Assembly: GCF_000169375.1 (NCBI RefSeq)
Contig: NZ_AAXY01000006.1
Location: 124,001-188,000, forward strand
Source of the DNA: Marinobacter sp. ELB17
Lineage (GTDB): Bacteria; Pseudomonadota; Gammaproteobacteria; Pseudomonadales; Oleiphilaceae
Length of the DNA stretch: 64,000 bases
Direction of reading: 5' to 3'
The translations under genes and the position numbers were made by a program. Each line of letters begins with the position of its first letter. The stretch's first letter is position 1. Below are positions 17,508 to 26,200 of the stretch, piece by piece. Under the pieces are notes generated by a model that ran no database searches, had not been told where the DNA came from, and worked only from the letters and a program-made list of their open reading frames with translations.

Positions 17508-18134
17508 TTAAAGACTCCACACCTTATCCGCCAGTACCTGGCGGTCTTCCGCATCGTGGCTGGCCAGTATCATCGCCACACCGTCGCCTTTTTGTTCCAG
17601 CAACAGGCCCTGCAAAATATGACGGGCGTCTGGATCAAGCCCGGTCAGGGGTTCGTCCAATAGTAACAGGGGTTGGCCGCGCAGCAGTGCTCGCAGCAAG
17701 GCCACCCGCTGACGCTGACCGCCGGACAGTTGCGCCGGGCGGCGCTTGCCCATGCCGGCCAGACCCACGCGCTCTAACGCAGCGGCGATGGTTTGCTTCT
17801 GTGTGCCTGACAGCTTTAATCCCGGATGAAGGCCAAGGCCGATGTTATCGGCAACGTTCAGGTGCTCAAACAGATTGTGCTCCTGAAACACGCTGGTGAT
17901 CGGGCGCTTCCAAGGTGGCAATGGCGTCAATTCCTGCTGGCGCCAGCGAATAGAGCCGCCACTTGCTTGCAGAAACCCGGCAAGCAGATTGAGCAGGGTG
18001 GATTTGCCAGAACCACTGACGCCATGAATAGCAAGGCATTCGCCGGGTGCCAGGGTAAAATCAAACTGCCACTTTGGCCTATGTTGGTCGGGTGAAGTCG
18101 GGTAGTGAAAACCTAGACCGGAAACATCAAGCAT
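17508..18134 (-). CDS. thiQ: Thiamine ABC transporter ATP-binding protein ThiQ
   Basis: A 208-residue ATPase starting MLDVSGLGFHYP at ATG 18134, chosen over 18206 because it matches ThiQ N-termini. Walker A is GVSGSGKSTLLNLLAG, signature LSGGQRQRVALLRALL, Walker B LLLLDEPLTGLDP, H-loop ASHD. VFQEHNLFEHLNVADNIGLGL is very ThiQ-like. It overlaps thiP by 8 bp. The gene appears intact although its permease and binding-protein partners are truncated, so it is probably non-functional in transport here. Confidence 0.85.
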   Translation of the reverse strand: MLDVSGLGFHYPTSPDQHRPKWQFDFTLAPGECLAIHGVSGSGKSTLLNLLAGFLQASGGSIRWRQQELTPLPPWKRPITSVFQEHNLFEHLNVADNIGLGLHPGLKLSGTQKQTIAAALERVGLAGMGKRRPAQLSGGQRQRVALLRALLRGQPLLLLDEPLTGLDPDARHILQGLLLEQKGDGVAMILASHDAEDRQVLADKVWSL

Positions 18135-19314
18135 GGCGAATGTCCATAACGGATACGTTCTGCGGTCGGGCGAATGGGCGTAAGCGGGCGGCGCGGGTAA
18201 GAACATGAGCCAGGCTGAATATCATCAACAACAGTAGAATAAGCCAAAGCCCGGTAGCCGCTGCTGCAACCAGTTGATAGCTGCCGAGCTGCTGGTACAG
18301 CAGCACCGGAAGCGTGGGTGCACCAGGCGAACCAAACAGCGCAATCACCCCAAAATCCCCCAGAGAAAGGCCAACCCCGTAGGCCAGCGCCAACGCTAAC
18401 GGCCGCTTGAGCCGCGGCCAGTGTAACCAGCGCCAGCGATACCAACCCAGAATACCCAGTTGGTCAGCCTGCTGTCGGCTTGGCTGGTCCAGGCTTGCCA
18501 GCGGCCCACGAACCAGCTGAAGAATGAAGGGCAGCGCCATCATGGCGTTAATCAGCGCTACCAGAAGCATTCCTTGGCCGGCTGCGCCCAGGCTAGGGCG
18601 AAACAGCAGAAACAGACCGGTTCCCAATACCAGCGCCGGCACTATCAACGGCAAGTAGCCGGCGCTGTGAGTGACCATTTTTGCCTTGGGGAATTGCCCG
18701 GCCGCAACAATGGCCAGAGTGGCGATGACCGCAAAGAGGCCTGCGGGCAGGGCAATCGCCAGGCTTTTCACGGTGGCCTGGAATAGCGGTGTTTGTGGGT
18801 CAAGCATGGGCAGCGTGGCCAGCCCAGGATAGCCGCGGGCGACAATAGCCAGCAGCGGCAGCAGAAGGAAAATGGCGAAGGCCAGTACCAGTGCGCCGTC
18901 GCAAAATCGCGCGCGTCCGCGATTATCGCGCCGCGGCGGTGGTTGGCTGAAGCGTCGTTCCGACAACACTCTGGTGTGCTCACCCAGGCGCATAACCAGC
19001 CACCACAGGCCCCCACAAATACTCAGCTGCACCAGCGCAAGCAAGGCAGCGCGGCCAAAATCGAATTCAAAGCGCAGGGCCTGGTAAATAGCCACTTCCA
19101 ATGTGGTCGCGCCTGGGCCGCCGCCCAGAGTCATTACGATGGCAAAACTGGTAAAGCAAAGGGTAAACACCAGCGCCAGCAACCCGGGCAACACCGGTTT
19201 CATGACCGGCCAGTCCAGAACCCGCCACACTATAAAACCGCGCAGCCCCATCTGGCTAGCCAGGCGCTTTTGGCTTTGCGGTGTGGCCTCCAGAGCTTGA
19301 AGTAGAATGCGTGC
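18127..19314 (-). pseudogene. thiP: Thiamine ABC transporter permease ThiP, N-terminus deleted
   Basis: About 395 codons of thiP frame remain, from ARILLQALEATPQSQKRLASQMG to the stop. Segments such as FTLCFTSFAIVMTLGGGPGATTLE and VGLSLGDFGVIALFGS are diagnostic for ThiP. A full ThiP has about 520-540 residues and 12 membrane segments; the first part, including most of the first permease module, is missing. Its 5' edge joins directly to the start of thiB near 19312-19315, in a different frame. This is an internal deletion of the ancestral thiB-thiP-thiQ operon. Confidence 0.82.
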
Positions 19315-19561
19315 CGCTGTCGAGCACCACATAATTAAGTTGGCAGTCACAGCGCTGTTCAAACGCCGTTTTTACCGCCGGCCCCGGCCCCCATTCCGCT
19401 GCGAACGAGGGGTGGGTGTATACGGTTAATGCGGGGTTTTCGGCGGCGCTGGATAAACTGGTAAAAATGAGGATAAAGAGCCCTAAGACTGTCCGAGTTT
19501 TAGCGGGGAGCAAAGCAGTCTGACTATTTTGAACAATGCGCTGTAGCAGCGAATACGACAT
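19315..19561 (-). pseudogene. thiB: Thiamine-binding periplasmic protein ThiB, N-terminal fragment
   Basis: From ATG 19561 the frame gives a signal peptide (FILIFTSLSSAAENPA) and then LTVYTHPSFAAEWGPGPAVK and CQLNYVVLDSG, the well-conserved ThiB N-terminus. After DSG (about residue 82) the sequence switches into thiP in another frame and stops after 17 more residues. About three quarters of ThiB is missing. The TPP riboswitch upstream confirms the operon's identity. Confidence 0.82.
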
Positions 19562-19621
19562 GGTGGTTAAACCTCAAAACTCGGTTTTAGGGCACCACGC
19601 GCGGTTGTCGGCTGATTAAAG

Positions 19622-19697
19622 CTCAATTCCTTCGCCAGCATTATCTGGGGCAGGTTCCGCGGGTATGGTCTCAGCCTGTTGGAGGCACCCCGTTGAG
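19622..19697 (-). promoter_or_regulatory. TPP riboswitch (THI element)
   Basis: On the minus strand the hallmark segments occur in order: CTCAACGGGGTGCC, AGGCTGAGACC, ACCCGCGGAACCTG and TAATGCTGGCGAAGGAA, closed by TTGAG pairing with CTCAA (P1). These are the conserved J/P3 and P4-P5 segments that bind thiamine pyrophosphate. It lies 60-136 bp upstream of the thiB start, as in thiBPQ operons. It is intact while the genes it controls are truncated. Confidence 0.92.
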
Positions 19698-19920
19698 AAA
19701 GGCGAGTATAACAGGCTAAGTCTCATAAGGACGATACGGGAAATCGAAAAACTATACCAACATGCAAAAATACGATTAAAGCTCTTGTCTGCATTGGAGA
19801 CCGTGTCAAACTCCGTGATACACGAACCCTTTGCAAATGTGCTCAACCAACGCCTCCAATGCGCAAACGTCCGCCACCGATGCGGCGTGCTATTGCGAAT
19901 TTAATGGGATGTGGCTGTAC

Positions 19921-19959
19921 TTGAGTGATTGTTCAATATAGAGTTGAGCAATTACTCAA
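19921..19959. promoter_or_regulatory. Paired TetR-type operators upstream of tetR
   Basis: Two 16-bp near-palindromes, TTGAGTGATTGTTCAA (19921-19936) and TTGAGCAATTACTCAA (19944-19959), have centres 23 bp apart. They lie 47-86 bp before the TetR-family start at 20007. The same pair with identical spacing occurs at 22351-22389, so these are very probably the regulator's binding sites and imply autoregulation. Confidence 0.82.
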
Positions 19960-20006
19960 AATGTTTCCTTGTGCCGTATCTCGGCCTCAAAAATCTGGAA
20001 TTGACC

Positions 20007-20621
20007 ATGGCTCGCGCAACGATTCACAACCGCCAAGACTCTCTGGAACGGGCTCTTCAGCTGTTCTGGCAAAAAGGCTTTCATGCCACCTCGTTGAAGG
20101 ATCTGGAGAAAGCGCTCGACATGCGGCCGGGTAGTATTTATGCCACCTTTGGCAGCAAGGATGGGCTTTTTCAGGAGTCTATGGAACGCTATGCTCGCTT
20201 GGGGCTAGCCGAGTTTGAACGCACTTTGCACGCTTACCCATCACCATTGGCGGGGCTTGCCGCTTATTTGCGCGGGCTAGGTGGCCTTCGCGATCGGGAA
20301 TTGCCAAGTCGAGCCTGTATGCTGGTCAAGAGCCTGTTGGAGCTGGGCGAACGGGAGCAAGCCGCCTGGCGCAAGGCAGCAGATCTGCTGGCAGGTATGG
20401 AAGAACGCTTTATTGATCGTTTCGATGCGGCACAGCAGATCGGGGAACTGGATAGCCGGCTTGATCCCGTTCGCCTCGGCCGGCGGTTGCAAGCCGAGGT
20501 AATGGGGCTACGCGCTTTTGCTCAGCGCGACGTCGACAGTGCGACCGTTCATGCTCTTGCTGAAGATATGGCACTGTCCCTGGAAGCTCTGCGTAAAGAC
20601 GGTGTTACAGATAAACGCTAA
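20007..20621 (+). CDS. TetR family transcriptional regulator
   Basis: A 204-residue regulator. The N-terminal HTH is ALQLFWQKGFHATSLKDLEKA followed by RPGSIYATFGSKDGLF. ATG 20007 is preferred to 19929 because the family begins at MARATIHNRQDSLERAL and because the earlier start would lie on the operator. The ligand domain holds a single Cys in SRACMLVKS, close to where NemR-type electrophile sensors have a reactive Cys; that parallel is inference. It likely represses itself and the convergent yghU/AhpD-like operon through TTGAGTGATNGTTCAA sites. Confidence 0.88.
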   Translation: MARATIHNRQDSLERALQLFWQKGFHATSLKDLEKALDMRPGSIYATFGSKDGLFQESMERYARLGLAEFERTLHAYPSPLAGLAAYLRGLGGLRDRELPSRACMLVKSLLELGEREQAAWRKAADLLAGMEERFIDRFDAAQQIGELDSRLDPVRLGRRLQAEVMGLRAFAQRDVDSATVHALAEDMALSLEALRKDGVTDKR

Positions 20622-20688
20622 TATTTCTCGTGTATTTGCCTTCTCTTGTTGCCTTAGGGCAGGGAGCAGGTTTTTTAAGGCAGACTGT

Positions 20689-21564
20689 TTAGTCGATCGT
20701 TTCAGGTGCCAGTTTATCCTGGGTTTTCAAATCAAAATCCGAGGCATCATGCCGCTCGTGCAGTTGCTCTGAAAGCTCACCCCAAGTGCGGTTGACTTTG
20801 CGGCCACGTTTGACAGCGGGGCGCTCAAAGATCTCTTGTGCCCAGCGGCGCAAGTTCTTGTAACTTTCGACCTGCAGGAATTCACCCGCACCGTAGGCCT
20901 CTCCCAGCACCAGATTGCCATACCATGGCCAAGTGGCTATGTCGGCAATGGAATACTCGTCTCCGCCGAGAAAACGGTGCTCGGCTAGCTCTCGGTCAAG
21001 CACGTCCAGTTGGCGTTTCACTTCCATCGTGAAGCGATTGATCGGGTACTCAAACTTCTCGGGTGCATAGGCGTAAAAGTGCCCGAATCCGCCGCCCAGA
21101 TAGGGCGCTGAACCTTGCAGCCAGAACAGCCAGTTCAGTACTTCGGTGCGTGCAGCCATGTCCTTTGGTAGAAAGTGCCCGAACGTCTCAGCCAGATAGA
21201 AAAGGATGGCACCGCTTTCAAAAACTCGACTGCCGCTTTCCGTATCAAACAGAGCCGGGATTTTCGAGTTTGGATTTACGTCGACAAAGCCGGATGAAAA
21301 CTGGTCGCCTTCGCCAATCTGAATCAGGTGAGCATCGTATTCGGCCCCGGTTTCACCGATGGCCAGCAGCTCTTCGGCCATAATGGTGACCTTCTGGCCG
21401 TTGGGTGTTCCGATCGAATAAATCTGCAAAGGGTGCTTTCCACGCGGCAGCGTCGCCTCATGTGTCGCGCCGGCTATGGGGCGGTTAACACTGGCCCATG
21501 TTCCTCCGCTTTCTGCGTCCCAGGTCCAAACCTGTGGTGGTTCATATTGATTTCTGTTCGACAT
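20689..21564 (-). CDS. yghU: YghU-like glutathione transferase (disulfide-bond oxidoreductase)
   Basis: A 291-residue member of the Nu-class GST group. Landmarks are YEPPQVWTWD, NRPIAGATHEATLPRGKHP, SIGTPNGQKVTIMAEELL, then the glutathione-site segment NPNSKIPAL with FESGAILFYLAE. These bind two glutathiones and reduce disulfide or peroxide substrates. It lies 95 bp downstream of the AhpD-like gene on the same strand and probably shares its TetR-controlled promoter. Confidence 0.9.
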   Translation of the reverse strand: MSNRNQYEPPQVWTWDAESGGTWASVNRPIAGATHEATLPRGKHPLQIYSIGTPNGQKVTIMAEELLAIGETGAEYDAHLIQIGEGDQFSSGFVDVNPNSKIPALFDTESGSRVFESGAILFYLAETFGHFLPKDMAARTEVLNWLFWLQGSAPYLGGGFGHFYAYAPEKFEYPINRFTMEVKRQLDVLDRELAEHRFLGGDEYSIADIATWPWYGNLVLGEAYGAGEFLQVESYKNLRRWAQEIFERPAVKRGRKVNRTWGELSEQLHERHDASDFDLKTQDKLAPETID

Positions 21565-21659
21565 GATCTTGGCCCTCTTTCAAAAATAGATAATGCGTTC
21601 AATACAGCAGCGACAAGTCAGGGCGGGCAATGAGAACCGCCTCCGACTTGCTCGGCATG

Positions 21660-22214
21660 TTAGTCAGCCTTATGCCACTCAAACTTCTGGAACGGCTTGT
21701 CTATCGGCGTGTCGGCAAGGTGATTTGTGTAGTTGCTCATCACCTTCTGTGCGGTGCCAAGAACGACCTCAAGAATCTGGCGCTTGGTGAAACCAGCCTC
21801 CAGAAATGCTGCCACGGCGCTGTCATCCACGTTGCCGCGGCCGCGCACAACGGCGAGAGTGAAGTCGCGCAGGGTTTCCAGCCGGTCTGTTGGTAACGGT
21901 GTTTCGTTACGCAGAGCTTCAGTGATGGCGTCATCAACGTTCATGCTTTTGGCGATGCCGGTATGCGCGGGCACGCAGTAATGGCAAGCATGTTCGACGT
22001 TGATGGTCTGCCACACCACGGTAGTTTCTTCGTCGTCGAAACTGCTATCGAGAAAGAGCTGATGAAGCCGCTGATAACCTTCAAGTAAGCCTGGTGCTTC
22101 TGCCATAACCGCGTGAAGGCCTGGAACCATACCAAGAGCTTTGATGGAGTTGTCGAGTAAATTCTGGCTTTCTTGTGGGGCGCTTTCTTTGTCGTGAAGA
22201 GTAAAGTTGGTAAT
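21660..22214 (-). CDS. Carboxymuconolactone decarboxylase/AhpD-like protein, probable ATT start
   Basis: An all-alpha AhpD-fold protein. The redox pair is in EHACHYCVPAHT (CxxC-type C-H-Y-C), followed by ALRNETPLPTDRLETLRDFT and AGFTKRQILEVVLGTAQKVMSNYTNHL. The first ATG (22130) has no ribosome site and cuts off conserved sequence. Extending upstream in frame gives TNFTLHDKESAP and LLDNSIKALGMVPGLHA, as family members show, starting at ATT 22214 with AAGGAG seven bases before it. I therefore choose ATT (184 residues). It probably protects against peroxides or electrophiles with YghU. Confidence 0.75.
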   Translation of the reverse strand: MTNFTLHDKESAPQESQNLLDNSIKALGMVPGLHAVMAEAPGLLEGYQRLHQLFLDSSFDDEETTVVWQTINVEHACHYCVPAHTGIAKSMNVDDAITEALRNETPLPTDRLETLRDFTLAVVRGRGNVDDSAVAAFLEAGFTKRQILEVVLGTAQKVMSNYTNHLADTPIDKPFQKFEWHKAD

Positions 22215-22281
22215 GGAATGACTCCTTGCGGTAAAGGTAAACGTGATGTGACTTACATTGAGTTAAATGTTGCCGTCAAAT

Positions 22282-22297
22282 TTGAGTGATCGCTCAA
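22282..22297. promoter_or_regulatory. Single TetR-type operator
   Basis: TTGAGTGATCGCTCAA matches the operators at 19921, 19944, 22351 and 22374. It stands alone about 68 bp upstream of the AhpD-like start, probably at or near its promoter. Confidence 0.75.
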
Positions 22298-22350
22298 ATT
22301 TAGGCGCAAAATTTTCGAAATAGGTTTAACAGGAATAACTGTAACTTAAC

Positions 22351-22389
22351 TTGAGTGATCGTTCAAACTTAATTTGAGCGATTACTCAA
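22351..22389. promoter_or_regulatory. Paired TetR-type operators upstream of the AhpD-like/yghU operon
   Basis: TTGAGTGATCGTTCAA (22351-22366) and TTGAGCGATTACTCAA (22374-22389) have centres 23 bp apart, exactly as in the pair before tetR. With the single site at 22282 this gives three sites in the 312-bp gap 22215-22526, which otherwise holds no gene. Confidence 0.82.
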
Positions 22390-22526
22390 GGTGTATGGAC
22401 GTATCGCCATCACAGTATTTTTAGAGCAAAAAATCTTTACCCAAATTCTGAGCCTTGTAAGCTTGCCATCACCTTAGCTTTCGAGGCCCTTTCGCGTTCG
22501 GCGTAAAGAGATAGCTCATCGGTTAC

Positions 22527-23369
22527 CTAGGCACCAAGAGCCTCTTCAAAGGAATCACGATTCGCGCTACCTACATAGGCCTCACTTTGCGCGCCCCCAA
22601 GGCTTGACTGGAAAATACCCGCCGCGCTCACGGGCAAAAAGTCTTCATAGGTAATCGGCTGCGCTTCAATCAGCCCTTGCGCAATCAAGGCTTCCGTATC
22701 TTTGTCGGTACAGTCTTTAGCGGCTTGCCCAGCGTCGGTCAGATGATAGTGAAAGTAGGCCAACCCCTCACGACGCATCGCCTGATCGCTATCGGGAAAC
22801 GCCGCAAATACGCTATTCCTAACCGCTTGGTGCGCATCGTTATCGAGTTCTGTCGCTTGCTTGCGGCCGTCATTGAGGAGCTGGTCATACAATGCACGCC
22901 CTTTTGGCGTAAGCGCCACCCCTCGCTGCTCAACTTCACCAAAGCGAGCGGTGTGGGTACCCTGCGTATCACCGGCAAAGCGAATCGACTCCTCCAACGC
23001 TTTAAAGCTGGTTTGGCGAAGCAAAATGGCGCATTCACGATGTGGTGGCCCTTCGATGACTGCTTTCGGATCGTAATAACCGACAGGATACATCCCCATA
23101 ACGGCAAACAAGCGTCGCAACATAGACAGCTCACCCGCTGTGCCCACACGAATTGCTCCGTGGCGTTCGACGCTAAGGCGTGCAAGTTCACCCTGCGCTT
23201 CCAAACGCCGGTAAAGCTCAGGTTGTTGGCCAAGCATTTCTTGATTTACGCATTCCACGAGTTCAAGCAGGGTGCCGTACTGAGGTACTTCTGCTTGATA
23301 CATAGTCGACATAGCCTTTGAGAAGCGGTCGCGAACGTCGTCGGTTGAAAGGAGTGTTTTTTGACTCAT
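22527..23369 (-). pseudogene. HglS/YdcJ-family (DUF1338) protein with large internal deletion
   Basis: The family (2-oxoadipate dioxygenase/decarboxylase, giving 2-hydroxyglutarate) has about 450-465 residues; this frame has 280. Residues 1-100 match the front (EVPQYGTLLELV, ELARLSVERHGAIRVGTAGEL, GMYPVGYYD) and residues 101-280 match the rear (IEGPPHRECAILLRQTSFKALE, HTARFGEVEQRG, QPITYEDFLPVSAAGIFQS). The join at residue 100/101 (about base 23069) is in frame, and roughly 150-160 residues are missing, including the second metal-binding His as known from HglS. His70 and Glu145 (the other two ligands) remain. The C-terminal tail also ends early. An active enzyme is unlikely. Confidence 0.8.
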
Positions 23370-23973
23370 CTTATCGCTAGATATTGCACAGTGTTGAGAT
23401 CAAGATGTTATACCTGCTTCAGTCGAGCTACCAGTCTGCCTGCTTTTTCGCCTTGCGTTAAATGCGCTCCACGGAGCCCTGCACCCGGAGCGGCCTTGCG
23501 GTCTCGGGCGAATGTGGCCTGATGGTTCTTCAAGACCCACTTACGAAGTGGTTCAGATAGTGAGTGTGCTCGGGCGGGTCCATGCCATTCGGCACGAAAG
23601 GTACCCAGTTGCAACTTAATGAGCGAATGCTCCTCGTTCATCCGGGCGATTGGTGCTTCCAGATTGCGCGGCTGCTCATGTTTCATTCGTTTCAGAACGT
23701 GAGTGTTCTCTTGCTCAAATTGACCCCTTCGAGTGCGAAGATCAGGTTATTAGAAGAACCGTTCGAACCAGCCATCAAAGCCTGCCAGCGGTCCGGACTT
23801 GATCTAGAATACGTAACACCATAGCTCAGCCATCTCGGTGGCGTTAGCGTATGGTAAGTGTTAGCTGTCCCTCCAGAACGTGTTAATACCGCACTTTTGA
23901 GGCTACAGTTGCTGTACATGTGTCTGTACTTATCCACTAAGATTTATCTAATATAAATCAAATAGGACGGTTT
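23370..23973. other. 604-bp region without a recognisable gene
   Basis: A minus-strand frame 23408-23686 could encode 92 residues, basic and without a motif I recognise; I do not support it as a gene. Just before the oxidase gene an inverted repeat GATTTAT-CTAAT-ATAAATC lies at 23941-23959, which may be a regulator site or part of the promoter. It does not match the FNR/Anr consensus. Confidence 0.4.
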
Positions 23974-25590
23974 ATGACACCTACCATCGCCATTCTGCTG
24001 ATCATTACCTTCGTGCTCTCAACGGTTGGTTTGCTGTTGCTGATCTGGTCTATTGCCAACAATCAGTTCAGCCATGGCCAGGAGGCCGCACGCAGCATTT
24101 TCTCGCCGGGCGAGGAGGGCCACAGTGAGGACCCTGCACGCCCTGCCGACCCCTCGTTCACAGGAGAAAACACAGCTCAGGCCGCCGCGATCAACGCACG
24201 CTGGACCGCCGATCAATCTTCCCGAACGGCCGTGCTTACGTGGCTGAGTTCGTCCATTTTCTGGTTGGTTTTAGGCTCGTTTTTCGGCCTGGTGTCGTCC
24301 ATCAAAATGCATCTCCCCGAATTTCTGGCGGCCAGTGAGTTTTTAACCTTCGGCCGGATACGCCCTGCTCACCTAAACGCAGTTACATACGGTTGGGCGT
24401 CTATGGCCGGCATTGGGGTGGCGTTATTCCTGATTCCCAGGCTGTTCAAAACGTCGTTGGCAGGTGGAAAGTACGCCGTTTTTGGTGCTGTTATCTGGAA
24501 CATTGGTCTGATTCTTGGCCTGACGGCCATCATCATAGGCCTTTCCGATGGCAAGGAGTGGCTGGAGTTTCCATGGCAGATCGACATTCTATTTGTGGTG
24601 GGGGGCGGTCTGTGCGCTATACCCTTACTGTTAACCGCGGCCAACCGCCAGGTCGAACACCTGTACGTGAGTAGCTGGTATCTGATGGCGGCGTTGGTGT
24701 GGTTTCCGATTCTGTTTCTGATCGCCAACCTGCCTTTTACTTTTCCCGGCGCATCCGGCGCCACGGTTAACTGGTGGTTCGCCCATAACGTTCTCGGGCT
24801 TTGGGTAACGCCCATCGGCATCGGCATAGCCTATTACATGATTCCAAAAATTCTCGGCAGGCCGATTATCTCTTATCAGTTATCGCTGATTGGTTTCTGG
24901 TCTTTGGCATTGTTCTACAGCCAGGTGGGTATCCACCACATAATTGGCGGCCCCATACCGACCTGGCTGGTGACTCTGTCAATCGTCCACAGCGTGATGA
25001 TGTCGATACCGGTTATTACCGTCGCCATCAACCACCACGGGACTATGATGGGCAACTTTGGGCGTCTTAAAGATTCGCCAACACTTCGATTTGTGTGGAT
25101 TGGCGCTCTTATGTACACGGTGGCGTCGCTTCAGGGGTCTATGGAAGCACTGCGCAGCGTTAACGTAATCACTCACTTTACCCACTACACCATTGCCCAC
25201 GCGCACCTGGGTATGTACGCCTTCCTGAGCTTCATTCTGTTTGGTGCGATTTATTTCATCATGCCCCGCCTGACCAACTGGGAGTGGCCATGGCGCGGGT
25301 TGATCAGCCTGCATTTCTGGCTGGTGAGCGTCGGCATCGTGATTTATGTAGTGTCACTAAGCATTGCTGGCTGGAAGCAGGGTGTGGCCTTGCTCGATGC
25401 GGCAATGCCGTTCATGGACATCGTTCGAATGACAATGCCCGCACTTCAGGCCCGCACGGTGGGTGGCGCTCTAATGACGCTTGGGCACCTGGTGTTTGCG
25501 TTCCATTTCGTTGCGATGCTGATGCGTCGTGGAATTGGCAATCAGCAACCAACTCTCTTTCGTCCTGCTATTAAGGAGTTCACTCAATGA
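23974..25590 (+). CDS. ccoN: cbb3-type cytochrome oxidase subunit I with CcoS-like N-terminus
   Basis: A 538-residue, about 13-segment membrane protein. Residues about 60-538 form the heme-copper core: RPAHLNAVTYGW (low-spin heme His), WWFAHNVLGLWVTPIG and IAYYMIPK (CuB His and the Tyr position of CcoN), GIHHIIGGP (CuB His pair), and HYTIAHAHLGMY (heme His residues). Residues 1-50 (VGLLLLIWSIANNQF, ARSIFSPGEEG) resemble CcoS, the small assembly protein normally separate. AGGACG precedes the ATG. It overlaps ccoO by 4 bp. It reduces O2 to water at high affinity and pumps protons. Confidence 0.85.
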   Translation: MTPTIAILLIITFVLSTVGLLLLIWSIANNQFSHGQEAARSIFSPGEEGHSEDPARPADPSFTGENTAQAAAINARWTADQSSRTAVLTWLSSSIFWLVLGSFFGLVSSIKMHLPEFLAASEFLTFGRIRPAHLNAVTYGWASMAGIGVALFLIPRLFKTSLAGGKYAVFGAVIWNIGLILGLTAIIIGLSDGKEWLEFPWQIDILFVVGGGLCAIPLLLTAANRQVEHLYVSSWYLMAALVWFPILFLIANLPFTFPGASGATVNWWFAHNVLGLWVTPIGIGIAYYMIPKILGRPIISYQLSLIGFWSLALFYSQVGIHHIIGGPIPTWLVTLSIVHSVMMSIPVITVAINHHGTMMGNFGRLKDSPTLRFVWIGALMYTVASLQGSMEALRSVNVITHFTHYTIAHAHLGMYAFLSFILFGAIYFIMPRLTNWEWPWRGLISLHFWLVSVGIVIYVVSLSIAGWKQGVALLDAAMPFMDIVRMTMPALQARTVGGALMTLGHLVFAFHFVAMLMRRGIGNQQPTLFRPAIKEFTQ

Positions 25591-26192
25591 AAGGTGCTCT
25601 TGCAATTATGGTCGGTGCGGCCCTTATTTTATTGTTGGCCATGCTTACGCTGGTGGTTATGCCGTATCTGCAAATGTCGGCAGAACAGGTTCCGCCTGAT
25701 CTCAAGCCTTATACCGAAACGCAGCAGCGCGGTCGGCAGTTGTACATAGCGAACGGCTGTATTTACTGCCATAGCCAGCAACCGCGGGATCCGGGTTTTG
25801 CTTCCGGAGACAGAGATCGGGGCTGGGGGCGCCCTTCCGTACCCGGGGACTACGCTTACGATCAGCCCCACCTGCTTGGCACCATGCGCACCGGACCTGA
25901 TCTGTTCAATGTCGGCGCACGGCTGCCCAGCATAGACTGGCAACTGCTGCACCTTTATAACCCGAGGGCGGTCTACCAAGACAGCATCATGCCGTCATAT
26001 ACGTTTCTGTTTCGCCATGTAGATGAGGCTGAGGCGGGTGACAAAGTCGTTTACCTGCAGGCGGCTTTTGGCCCTGAATCCGGACAGATTGTTGCTACCG
26101 ATGATGCGCTGGCACTCGCCGAGTATCTGCTTGCCCTTGACCATACATATCCGGCACCTACCTTGCCGAAAGCCGATAACCCCAAGGAGTAA
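25587..26192 (+). CDS. ccoO: CcoO-like membrane-anchored cytochrome c subunit II
   Basis: A 201-residue protein with an N-terminal membrane anchor (residues about 5-28) and one heme c site, CIYCH at 58-62, followed by SQQPR as in CcoO. RTGPDLFNVGARLPSIDWQLLHLYNPR and SIMPSYTFLF (the Met ligand) are also CcoO hallmarks. Its ATG overlaps the subunit I stop by 4 bp. It passes electrons to subunit I. Confidence 0.88.
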   Translation: MKGALAIMVGAALILLLAMLTLVVMPYLQMSAEQVPPDLKPYTETQQRGRQLYIANGCIYCHSQQPRDPGFASGDRDRGWGRPSVPGDYAYDQPHLLGTMRTGPDLFNVGARLPSIDWQLLHLYNPRAVYQDSIMPSYTFLFRHVDEAEAGDKVVYLQAAFGPESGQIVATDDALALAEYLLALDHTYPAPTLPKADNPKE

Positions 26193-26200
26193 CGAGCGCT

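Noticed and set aside
19256..19362. Treating the thiP frame from an ATG at 19362 as a complete 411-residue permease.
   Set aside because: The first 16 or so residues lie over thiB in another frame and have no ThiP character; the permease is clearly N-terminally truncated.
23408..23686. 92-residue minus-strand frame as a gene.
   Set aside because: Basic composition without motif, no ribosome site noted, and overlapping frames on the other strand are equally long.
23941..23959. Inverted repeat as an FNR/Anr box for the oxidase operon.
   Set aside because: It does not contain TTGAT-N4-ATCAA; only a generic AT-rich repeat is present.
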